DNA from: an uncultured Mycoplasmatota bacterium | GTDB taxonomy: Bacteria; Bacillota_I; Bacilli_A; Mycoplasmatales; Mycoplasmoidaceae | DNA length: 11,434 nt | Reading direction: 5' to 3' | NCBI GenBank assembly: GCA_949500635.1 | Contig: CATAWQ010000025.1 | Span: forward strand, 1-11,434 | In this document: positions 1 to 7,180 of the stretch, piece after piece | How the letters are laid out: each line of letters starts with the position of its first letter | Numbering within the stretch: position 1 is the stretch's first letter | Position numbers and translations under genes: made by a program | The notes under the pieces: model-generated | Told to the model about the DNA's origin: nothing | What the model saw: only the letters and a program-made list of their open reading frames with translations | Database searches by the model: none

Positions 1-623
1 TTCAACAAGTTGGACAAGGTTTAAGTTTTAAAGCTAAAGATTTAGCTTACTTACCAATTAAACTTAACCCAGCAGGTGTTATCCCAGTAATTTTTGCTTC
101 ATCAATTATCACAATTCCTGGTACAATTGCTCAATTCTTACCAGAAGATAATGCAAAGTGAATTTTACAAGATTACTTTACATTGAATTCTTGAGTAGGG
201 ATGATTTTATACTTTTTGTTCATTATTCTTTTCTCATTTTTTTATTCCTATGTTCAAGTCAATCCAAACCAATTGGCAGAAAATTTTGAAAAATCAGGTA
301 AATTCATTCCTGGTGTTAAAAATGGTGAAGACACTGAAAAACAAATTACTAAAGTATTGGCTAGAATCAACTGATTAGGTGCACCGCTATTAGCAATTAT
401 TGCTATTTCTCCATATTTATTATCAAAAATAACAGGTATCCCTTCTGGTCTATCATTAGGAGGAACTGGTATTATAATTATTGTTTCAGGTACATTAGAG
501 TTGTGAAATTCTATTAAATCTGCATCTACAACAAGTGGATATAACATTACAAGAACAAAAATTATTAATACTTTTGAACAAGAACCTAACTCAACAAAAG
601 GAGGTACAACAAGATTATGATAA
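1..623 (+). CDS. secY: Protein translocase subunit SecY (3' part, 206 residues)
   Basis: SecY forms the protein-conducting channel of the Sec translocon in the cytoplasmic membrane. The 5' part lies outside the window; the frame runs from base 3 to a TAA at 621-623. The family-typical stretch LPIKLNPAGVIPVIFASS is visible near residues 17-34, followed by hydrophobic segments around residues 68-83 (GMILYFLFIILFSFFY), 125-145 and 150-165, with the cytosolic loop NPNQLAENFEKSGKFIPG between them. The position just before adk and map matches the Firmicutes/Mollicutes spc operon. Five in-frame TGA codons must be read as Trp, including the very last sense codon (618-620). The gene overlaps adk by 7 nt. 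Identification is secure; only the number of missing residues is unknown. Confidence 0.97.
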
Positions 624-1234
624 TTGTATTATTAGGGGCTCCAGGAAGCGGTAAAGGAACGTTATCTTCTAGATTAAAAAACGAGCTAGGTTTTATTCAC
701 TTGTCGACTGGTGATATGTTTAGAAAGATTTTAAAATCTGGCACTGAATTAGGAAATAAAATTAACACTATTATTCAATCAGGGAAGTTGGTATCTGATG
801 ATTTAACTAATGAATTAGTTAAACAAGAATTATCTAATATTCATGCAGACAAAATTGTTTTAGATGGTTATCCTAGAACTGTAGAACAAGCTCAATTTTT
901 AGATTCAATTGTAAAAGTTGATAAGGTTGTTTTAATTGATATTGCAAATGATGTTGTAATTAAAAGAATTTCAGGTCGTAGAATGTGTCCTAAGTGTAAT
1001 ACGATCTATAACATTCATTTTAATCAACCAAAAATAGAAAATAAGTGTGATTTAGATGGTGAAACTTTAATTACTAGAAAAGATGATAACGAAGAATCGG
1101 TAATTAAGAGATTAGCAGTTTATGACTCTCAAACCAAACCTTTAATTGAATATTATGACAGCCGTCATATCTTAATCAAATATGATGGTAATAAATCGAT
1201 TCATCCAATTTTTGAGGCAATAAAAAAATTCTAA
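617..1234 (+). CDS. adk: Adenylate kinase
   Basis: Catalyses ATP + AMP to 2 ADP in the cytoplasm, a central step in nucleotide balance. The 205-residue protein begins MIIVLLGAPGSGKGT, with the P-loop at residues 7-15. It continues with the AMP-binding segment LSTGDMFR, the DGYPRT motif, and the LID region starting ISGRRMCPKCNTIYN. The LID has a zinc site of the CxxC...C-x2-D type (CPKC, then CDLDG), the arrangement known from Bacillus adenylate kinase. The C-terminal RLAVYDSQTKPLIEYY is also typical. The start is supported by a near-perfect Shine-Dalgarno GGAGG at 600-604, 12 nt before ATG, inside the end of secY. The stop TAA shares its last A with the ATG of map, so translational coupling is likely. 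Confidence 0.97.
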   Translation: MIIVLLGAPGSGKGTLSSRLKNELGFIHLSTGDMFRKILKSGTELGNKINTIIQSGKLVSDDLTNELVKQELSNIHADKIVLDGYPRTVEQAQFLDSIVKVDKVVLIDIANDVVIKRISGRRMCPKCNTIYNIHFNQPKIENKCDLDGETLITRKDDNEESVIKRLAVYDSQTKPLIEYYDSRHILIKYDGNKSIHPIFEAIKKF

Positions 1235-1983
1235 TGATTTATTTAAAATCACAAGAAGATATTGCCAAGATTAAGCAAGCTGCTGAAATTTGAAAAAAAA
1301 CTAGAGCAGTGTTAATTGAAGCCACTAAACCTGGAGTCAGCTTAATCACCCTTGATGAATTAGCAACTGAAACTATTGAATCACACAATGCAACATGTAG
1401 TTTCTATCAATATGAAGAATTTCCGAAACACATTTGTATTTCTGTAAATGAACAGCTAATTCATGGTGTTCCTAATAACTATGTTATTAAACCAAATGAT
1501 TTAATAACATTTGATATAGGCATAACTTATCAAGGTCATGTTTGCGATGCAGCATTTAGTTTGGTAGTTGCTCCTTCTAATAACGAAGAAGCTAATAGGA
1601 TTAATGAAGTAACATTCTTAGCTCTAGATGAATCTTTAAAACTAATAAAACCAGGTAATACAATTGGTGATATTGGTGCCAAAATTAGCGAAATCGCCAC
1701 AACTCATGGTTATGAAGTAATAAAGGATTTTACTGGTCACGGATGTGGTAATTATGTCCATGAAGACCCTCTTATCCCTTGTTATGGAAAACCTCATTCT
1801 GGTCTTACAATCAGAAAAAATATGGTGTTGTGTATAGAACCAATGTTAATGACAGGTACGGATCAATATTTTATCGATCCAAAAAATGGTTGAACAGTAA
1901 TCTCAAAAAATATGAAACTTACTTGTCACTGAGAACATATGGTTCTAGTAACGGAAGAAGGATGCGAAATCCTTACAAAGTAA
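1234..1983 (+). CDS. map: Methionine aminopeptidase, type I
   Basis: Removes the N-terminal Met from nascent proteins after deformylation by Def, which is also encoded in this window. The protein has 249 residues, normal for type I enzymes. The start ATG overlaps the adk stop (TAATG). A GTG further in at 1309 would delete the conserved N-terminal helix and is not the start. All metal ligands of the family are visible: His in NEQLIHGVPN, Asp in TFDIGITY, Asp in HVCDAAFS, His in FTGHGCGNYVHEDPLIP, Glu in LCIEPML and Glu in VTEEGCEIL. Three TGA codons are read as Trp; without them the frame would break near residues 20, 220 and 235. Confidence 0.96.
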
Positions 1984-2007
1984 AAAGAAAGGAAATTAAA
2001 TAAATTA

Positions 2008-2220
2008 ATGGCAAATGATGCAATAAAAATGGATGGAACTGTTAAAGAAGTAGTGAATGCTAATTCTTATAAAGTTTTATTACAAAATGGAATTGAAGTA
2101 ATGGCTAGCGTGTCAGGTAAAATGAGGATGCATAAAATTCAGATTTTACCGGGCGATATTGTCCAAATTGAGTTAAGTCCATATGATTTAACACGCGGAA
2201 GAATTACTTTCCGCCGTTAA
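2008..2220 (+). CDS. infA: Translation initiation factor IF-1
   Basis: Small OB-fold protein that binds the A site of the 30S subunit during initiation. The 70 residues match family length. The sequence starts MANDAIKMDGTVKEVV, and has the conserved GKMRMHKIQILPGDIVQIELSPYDL (shown here in part as KMRMHKI and LPGDIV) and a C-terminal TRGRITFRR. A weak Shine-Dalgarno AAAGGA lies at 1988-1993, about 14 nt from the ATG. The order map-infA-rpmJ-rpsM is the standard one for this operon. Confidence 0.97.
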   Translation: MANDAIKMDGTVKEVVNANSYKVLLQNGIEVMASVSGKMRMHKIQILPGDIVQIELSPYDLTRGRITFRR

Positions 2221-2227
2221 TTTTATA

Positions 2228-2233
2228 TATAAT
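2228..2233 (+). promoter_or_regulatory. Candidate -10 box (TATAAT) just before rpmJ
   Basis: A perfect TATAAT begins 15 nt before the rpmJ ATG, within an otherwise pure A/T spacer between infA and rpmJ. No good -35 hexamer is seen (TTACTT at 2204-2209 is a weak match). Initiation about 7 nt downstream of the box would give a leader of only 2-3 nt. Because the local DNA is nearly all A and T, a chance match is quite possible. Confidence 0.35.
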
Positions 2234-2242
2234 ATATAAACT

Positions 2243-2356
2243 ATGAAAGTTAGAGCATCTGTAAAACCAATCTGTAAAGATTGTAAAATTATAAAAAGAA
2301 ATGGTCGTGTAATGGTAATTTGCAAAAATCCAAAGCACAAACAAAGACAAGGATAA
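2243..2356 (+). CDS. rpmJ: 50S ribosomal protein L36
   Basis: A 37-residue zinc-binding protein of the large subunit. It begins MKVRASVKPICKDCK and ends VICKNPKHKQRQG. The four zinc ligands C11, C14, C27 and H32 form the C-x2-C...C-x4-H pattern of the Zn-containing L36 form. There is no Shine-Dalgarno in front of the ATG, unlike the following rpsM; the upstream 22 bases are an A/T tract with a TATAAT. It lies between infA and rpsM as in most Firmicutes. Confidence 0.97.
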   Translation: MKVRASVKPICKDCKIIKRNGRVMVICKNPKHKQRQG

Positions 2357-2375
2357 AAAGGAGAATTAATAATAA

Positions 2376-2750
2376 ATGGCACGTATATTAGGTGTAGATA
2401 TTCCTAACAACAAAAAAGTTCCTTATGCCCTTGCTAGTATTTATGGTATTGGCATCTCATTAGGAAAGAAAATTTGTACAGAAGCACAAATTGATCCAGA
2501 AAAAAGAGTTAGTGAATTATCTGAAAAAGAAATAGCTGCTATTCGTGAAGTAGCCCTTAAATTAACAATTGAAGGTGACTTAAGAAGAGAAGTAGCTATG
2601 AACATTAAGAGATTAATGGAAATTAATTGTTATCGTGGTATTAGACATCGAAGAGGTTTGCCAACTCGCGGTCAACGTACAAAAACTAATGCTCGTACTC
2701 GAAAGGGTCCACGTAAAACAATTGCTAACAAGAAAGTTGAAACTAAATAG
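2376..2750 (+). CDS. rpsM: 30S ribosomal protein S13
   Basis: Small-subunit head protein that contacts the 50S subunit and the P-site tRNA. It has 124 residues, normal for the family. It begins MARILGVDIPNNKKVPYALA, has the helix-two-turn-helix segment around YGIGISLGKKIC, and the conserved basic C-terminus RHRRGLPTRGQRTKTNART. Shine-Dalgarno AAGGAG lies at 2358-2363, 12 nt before ATG. It ends with TAG, 12 nt before rpsK. Confidence 0.98.
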   Translation: MARILGVDIPNNKKVPYALASIYGIGISLGKKICTEAQIDPEKRVSELSEKEIAAIREVALKLTIEGDLRREVAMNIKRLMEINCYRGIRHRRGLPTRGQRTKTNARTRKGPRKTIANKKVETK

Positions 2751-2762
2751 TAAAGGAGAGTT

Positions 2763-3179
2763 ATGGCAACAGTTAAACAGTCAACAAACAAGAAAACTGC
2801 TACTAAGGCAAAAGCTAAGAAAAAAAGAAAACTTCCTAGCGTTAATGGAATTGCTCATATTCATTCAACAGTTAACAATACAATTGTTACTATTACAGAC
2901 GAACAAGGAAATGCAATTTCATGATCATCAAGTGGAGTAATTGGCTATAAAGGTTCTAAAAAATCAACTCCATATGCAGCAGGTATTGCTGCTACAGCTG
3001 CTGCAAAAGTAGCAATGGCTATGGGTTTAAAATCGATTAAAGTTGTAGTCAATGGAACTGGTCAAGGCAAAGATACCGCAATTAGAAGTCTTGCAGCAAC
3101 AGGATTAGTAATTACAGAATTATCTGATGCAACACCATTACCTCATAATGGTTGTAGACCACCAAAAAAACCACGTTAA
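2763..3179 (+). CDS. rpsK: 30S ribosomal protein S11
   Basis: Small-subunit platform protein near the E site. The full frame gives 138 residues, starting MATVKQSTNKKTATKAK with a lysine-rich tail, then NGIAHIHSTVNNTIVTITD, the conserved SSSGVIGYKGSKKSTPYAA and the signature end HNGCRPPKKPR. One TGA (Trp, in AISW) interrupts the frame if the standard code is used. Shine-Dalgarno AAGGAG at 2753-2758 is 4 nt from the ATG, which is short, but this start gives the expected N-terminus. Confidence 0.97.
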
Positions 3180-3197
3180 TAATAAAGGAGAATAACA

Positions 3198-4181
3198 ATG
3201 GAAAAATTTTTAAAATATACAATCAAACCAATTATCAATAATAAAGATTCTAAAGAAACTTCGTTTGTTTTACAACCATTAGAAAAAGGTTTTGGAACAA
3301 CAATTGGAAATGCTTTGAGAAGAACTTTATTGTCAAACATTCCAGGAGCATCAATTTTTGCAATTAAAATTCCAGGAGTTACTCATGAATTTCAAGCAAT
3401 TAAAGGGATCAAAGAAGATGTTACTCAAATTGTTTTAAATTTAAAAAATTTAGTTCTAAAAATTTCTGAATCTGCATTCAGCGATGAAGAGTTAGCTTCA
3501 ACTAAACTTGAACAATGACCAACTCTTAATATTTCTAAGAAAAAATCTGGTGTAGTAACAGCTGCTGATATTGAAGTTCCAGTGGGAATGGAAGTTGTAA
3601 ATAAAAACTTATATATCTGTACTATTACAGATGATAAAACTTCATTTGATATGGAAATCTATGCAACAAGAGGAAGAGGATTTAGAACATTTACTGAAAA
3701 CCGTGAAATTGTAAATTCTCTTTCAGTAATTGCAACTGACTCAAACTTTTCTCCAATTATTCAAGTTGGATATCATGTTGAAGACTATAAAATTTCGAAA
3801 AACGTAACTGGTGATTCGTTAACTATGAATGTGGTAACTAACGGTTCCATCGAAGCTACAAATGCAGTAGCACTTGCTGCTAAAATTCTATCAGAACATT
3901 TTAATCCATTAATAGATTTAGATGCTAAGGTTAAAGAAGTTGAAATTATTAACCAACAAATTGAAGAACAAAAAGCAAACACTTTATCTATTGCTATAGA
4001 AGAACTTGATTTATCAGTTAGAAGTTATAACTGTTTAAAAAATTATGGTATTCACACAATTCAAGAATTAACTAACATGACTAAATCTCAAGTTGCTAAA
4101 ATTAATAATTTGGGTAACAAGTCACTTCGTGAAATTCAAAAGAAATTAACTGATTACGGATTGACATTCAAAACCGAATAA
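3198..4181 (+). CDS. rpoA: DNA-directed RNA polymerase subunit alpha
   Basis: Alpha dimerises to nucleate RNA polymerase assembly; its C-terminal domain binds activators and UP elements. The product has 327 residues when the TGA at 3516-3518 is read as Trp. The N-terminal domain shows LEKGFGTTIGNALRRTLLS near residues 30-48 and the second block around RGRGFRT. A linker follows, then the helix-hairpin-helix C-terminal domain with LSVRSYNCLKNYGIHTI and NLGNKSLREI. The Arg and Asn equivalent to E. coli R265 and N268, which contact DNA, are present in VRSYN, so DNA binding by the C-terminal domain is probably retained. Shine-Dalgarno AAGGAG is at 3185-3190. Confidence 0.98.
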
Positions 4182-4201
4182 ACATAACGAAAGGGATAAA
4201 T

Positions 4202-4561
4202 ATGTCTTTTATAAATAAAAAAGGAAAAACTTCTGCTTGAAGACAAATGGTAATTAGACAACAAGTAACTGATGTATTTGCTTATGGACAAATTATCACT
4301 ACAATCACTAAAGCAAAAGAAACTCAAAAACATGTTGACCATTGTGTCACATTAGGTAAGAAGAATACATTAGCTTCTAAGCGTGAATTAAGAAGTATTT
4401 TACTTCCTAATAAAGAAAAATCTGTTGATGAATTAGTTAAAATTATTGAAGACTATGCTAAGAAACAAGCTAACCGTAACGGTGGGTACACTCGTGTTCT
4501 TAAATTAGGCAAAAGAGCAGGTGATAACACAGAAGAAGCGATTCTTGCTTTAGTTAAATAA
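4202..4561 (+). CDS. rplQ: 50S ribosomal protein L17
   Basis: Large-subunit protein near the exit tunnel, and the last gene of the cluster. It has 119 residues from ATG at 4202. The true N-terminus MSFINKKGKTSAWRQMVIRQ includes a TGA-encoded Trp at residue 13, so a start at the internal ATG (4247) would be wrong. The family region TKAKETQKHVDHCVTLGKK and the C-terminal GYTRVLKLGKRAGD are clear. A modest Shine-Dalgarno AAAGGGA lies at 4190-4196. A strong terminator follows 17 nt after the stop. Confidence 0.97.
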
Positions 4562-4578
4562 TTCATAAACTAAAAAAT

Positions 4579-4607
4579 AAAGTTCATAGGTACCTATGAA
4601 CTTTTTT
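4579..4607. terminator. Bidirectional terminator between rplQ and the surface-protein gene
   Basis: Positions 4579-4604 form a perfect 26-nt palindrome (arm AAAGTTCATAGGT, centre between 4591 and 4592), followed on the + strand by a T6 run at 4602-4607. On the - strand it is followed by TTTATTTTTT (4581-4572). It sits 17 nt after the rplQ stop and 4 nt after the stop of the convergent surface gene, so it can end both transcripts. Confidence 0.9.
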
Positions 4608-4608
4608 G

Positions 4609-6897
4609 TTAATAGTAATTGCGTTTCATATTATCTTTGCGATAAAAATATAATCCTAAGAATAACATTAATAAACCTACAACTATGATAATTAATAATC
4701 AATATACATTAAAAGATTGAGAAGAATTTAATTTATATTGAAAGTTTAACTTAACATCTTTTTTTGAGAAATGGTCAGTGTAGGAGATTTCGGCATTTAG
4801 TACGTTTTTATAATCAACAGTTGTTAATTTTACATCTAATTTATTAAGATTAGTAAAATCAATAGAAGTATCAATGAAATTATTTATAAATATATCTTTA
4901 GTAATCTTGCTAGGTTTATATTTATTTAATGATTTAGATATTTTTTTATTTTGTTTAATGTAGTATGGTTGTAAATTTTTAATTTCAAAATTTATATCCT
5001 TTAATGAATCATAAAAATCAGGATTATCACTTTTAGTTAGTTTTATTTTAATAATTCCTTTTTCATCATTTTTGCTATTAATAGAAAAATTGGAACAATT
5101 CACAATGTTTGAATCAAAGTTATTAGCAATAATAATAGATTTTATTTTGTCTTCATTTAGTTGTGGAGTATAAATCATTGATTCAAATAAGTTTGCATCA
5201 AAATTGACGTGTTTAATATTTGGTTTTTTCATTCCCTCATAAATAATTTCTTTACTATTTTTATTAATATTGATATTAATTTTAATTGTTCCGTTTATTT
5301 CATCACGTGTGATTTTATATGTTGATGGATCTAAAATCCCTCCATTTAGTTTATTATTGTAGTTATCAGTTACACTAACAAACTTATCTAAGACTTCTTT
5401 ATCTGTTAAATCATAAGGATAGTTTTTAGCTAATTCTTCTGGATAATAAGAAATGAAAGAAGCATCTTTAATGTATGGCTTGCATAGCACATAAAAGTTA
5501 TTTTTATTTTTAATAAAATCACTGCAAATACTAATTGTATCTTTTTGATCTATACCTACATAATTATTTGTATCTGAGTATTCGTTTTCAATTAGCTTAT
5601 CTAATTTAAATTCATATTCTTCATTAATATTTTTTGATAAGCTAATTTTCTTTCCTACTTTTAACTCTTGATTTGAAATGTTACTCATTAGTTTTTGATA
5701 TTTCTCAGGATTTTCCTTACTAGGGATTTCATATTCTAATTTAATAGAAGCAAAATCTTGCAAACATTTACAGGTCTCATATGGATCACATTCAATATTT
5801 AGTTGATATTTTTTTAGTAAATCAAATTTATTAGAAACATGTGCATTAATATATGATTCTATTTGCTCAATATTATCTAAATTAATTATGTTAATAAAAA
5901 TTTGTTTAAAATTGTCATAACCAATTTTATATTCGTTAATTCCATTAATTATTGCTTCCTTAACAACATTTGAATAGTTGGTTCAATCAATTTGGTTAAA
6001 CCATTTATTTCTTATCTCTATTTTTTTAGATATGTCAATAAACTCTTGATTCAGTTTAATAGTGATGGTTCCATCATTATAGTTAGGATCACAAATGCAA
6101 ATTAGATCAGAAATGTTGTATTTATTAATTCTTGGAGCACCATTTTCAATTTTTAGTATTGATAAATCATTTTTTGTTGTTTGTCCTGTTAAAGATCACA
6201 AAAATCTTGTAACATAATTATGAAATACATAAATATACTGGCATTCTTTTAATTTACTATATGGTATTCCATAGAAGTCAAAATTTTGATTTTTAAAATT
6301 TTTATTAAATCCTACATTCAAACTAACATCTTTAGCACTCTGAAATTCATAGTCTTTTTTATTTCCATATTGAAAAACAACTTTACCATTAATTGAGTGA
6401 TAATTTGCATAATGAGGTCAAACTTCTGTATTTTCTAAATATAGACTTGTTTCATCGGCACCTCATTTAATATTATTCTTAGAACTAACTTTTAAAAAGT
6501 CTTTGTATGGAAGTGTTCAGTCCTGAACTCTTTTGTCTCTATCATAATTTAAATTACCAAACTTAAATGAACCTGTATTTTCTAAAGCATCTGGTTTTGT
6601 TAATTGACTAATTGATTTTATTACACAATCTCCATTCAATTCACTTAAATAACTAGAAGCAAACATTTTTTTAAAAGTTTGTTCAAATTCAATCTCATGT
6701 TTTACTACTCCATATACTCCGACATCTCAACCTATACCATGTCAAGCATTTATCTGATTAGCAGTTGTATGACATAATTGATCTTCATTGTTCTGTTTGT
6801 TTTGTAGAGATAATACGAAATTATTGTTGTCATTAATAATTGGATAGGGAACTAAATTAATAAGTTGCAATCCTAGAAAAAATGTTTTTATATTCAT
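4609..6897 (-). CDS. Predicted surface membrane protein with C-terminal anchor
   Basis: I do not recognise a specific family; this is a hypothetical surface protein of 762 residues. The start ATG at 6897 has a good Shine-Dalgarno (AAAGGA) 8 nt upstream. The frame is open to TAA at 4611-4609 when 8 TGA codons are read as Trp. The N-terminus MNIKTFFLGLQLINLVPYPI resembles a weak signal peptide without a lipobox Cys. Residues 733-752 (WLLIIIVVGLLMLFLGLYFY) are one transmembrane helix, followed by a short basic tail RKDNMKRNYY. This implies about 700 residues outside the cell. Asn/Lys/Ile-rich strands of the type NDGTITIKL (274-282), INGTIKINI (535-543) and GIIKIKLTK recur, resembling the mycoplasma lipoprotein-associated repeat (PF04200); this similarity is from memory and tentative. 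Eleven Cys occur. The gene lies alone, convergent to the ribosomal cluster. Confidence 0.85.
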
Positions 6898-6968
6898 TAT
6901 TTATCCTTTCATATATACCTATGCTTGTGGAGAATTGTTTTTGTAAAAAACTTTTAATTTTTAAAATG

Positions 6969-6974
6969 ATCATA
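6969..6974 (-). promoter_or_regulatory. Possible -10 box for the surface-protein gene
   Basis: On the - strand TATGAT (5 of 6 to TATAAT) lies 71 nt upstream of the ATG at 6897. There is no convincing -35, only a T-run at the right distance (6992-6997). It would give a leader of about 65 nt including the AAAGGA ribosome site. Other A/T-rich hexamers nearby could serve equally. Confidence 0.25.
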
Positions 6975-7003
6975 TTTTTAATTAATAATTTAAAAAATAT
7001 AGG

Positions 7004-7025
7004 AGAAAGCGTATAAGCGCTTTCT
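7004..7025. repeat. GC-richer inverted repeat before the tRNA-Arg promoter
   Basis: AGAAAGCG (7004-7011) and CGCTTTCT (7018-7025) are exact reverse complements separated by TATAAG. The dyad ends 4 nt before the tRNA -10 box and covers the place where a -35 element would be. It stands out against the A/T-only surroundings. No T-run follows on the + strand, so it does not look like a forward terminator. It could be a protein-binding site or a remnant; no function is assigned. Confidence 0.6.
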
Positions 7026-7029
7026 AGAC

Positions 7030-7035
7030 TATAAT
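7030..7035 (+). promoter_or_regulatory. -10 box of the tRNA-Arg promoter
   Basis: A perfect TATAAT ends 10 nt before the first base of the tRNA, so transcription would begin a few bases before the mature 5' end, the usual arrangement for a stand-alone tRNA. No recognisable -35 is present; the dyad at 7004-7025 occupies that region. Confidence 0.65.
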
Positions 7036-7045
7036 TAATTTACTT

Positions 7046-7122
7046 GCACCTATAGCTCAGCAGGATAGAGCACAAGTTTCCTAAACCTGGGGTCGAAGGT
7101 TCGAATCCTTCTAGGTGCGCCA
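7046..7122 (+). tRNA. tRNA-Arg (anticodon CCU)
   Basis: The 77-nt sequence folds as a cloverleaf. The acceptor is GCACCTA with TAGGTGC, discriminator G7119, and CCA encoded at 7120-7122. The D arm is GCTC/GAGC. The anticodon arm is 7073-7089 with loop TTCCTAA and anticodon CCT at 7080-7082. The T arm is GAAGG/CCTTC with loop TTCGAAT. Anticodon CCU reads AGG, a minor Arg codon in such genomes. One stem pair, A7075 with C7087 (29-41), is a mismatch. It is a stand-alone gene with its own -10 box and terminator. Confidence 0.96.
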
Positions 7123-7131
7123 AATAAATTT

Positions 7132-7165
7132 AAAGCCTTTATCAAATGATATAGGCTTTTTTATT
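7132..7165 (+). terminator. Rho-independent terminator after tRNA-Arg
   Basis: AAAGCCTTTATC (7132-7143) pairs with GATATAGGCTTT (7148-7159) with a single T-T mismatch and an AAAT loop, followed by T-rich sequence TTTATTATTAT. It begins 9 nt after the CCA end. The T-tract runs directly into the -10 box of the next gene. Confidence 0.85.
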
Positions 7166-7167
7166 AT

Positions 7168-7173
7168 TATAAT
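7168..7173 (+). promoter_or_regulatory. -10 box giving a probably leaderless mRNA
   Basis: A perfect TATAAT ends 7 nt before the ATG at 7181, so the expected transcription start falls on or next to the A of the ATG. There is no Shine-Dalgarno and no room for one. The tRNA terminator upstream makes a separate promoter necessary, which strengthens the call. The box lies at the end of the terminator's T-tract. Confidence 0.55.
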
Positions 7174-7180
7174 TTTGTAT

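Noticed and set aside
4609..6897. Phase-variable or frameshifted surface gene
   Set aside because: Four 7-nt T runs (for example 6021-6027, 4941-4947) are the longest homopolymers, and there are no short tandem repeats. The frame is fully open with UGA as Trp, so neither breakage nor slippage control is supported.
6820..6897. Lipoprotein signal on the surface protein
   Set aside because: No Cys occurs in the first 41 residues, so there is no lipobox; membrane attachment is through the C-terminal helix.
7115..7180. N-terminal extension of the deoxyribosyltransferase-like gene starting at an ATG-like codon at 7115
   Set aside because: The extension would start inside the tRNA-Arg and run through its terminator. 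The homologous sequence begins only after the ATG at 7181.
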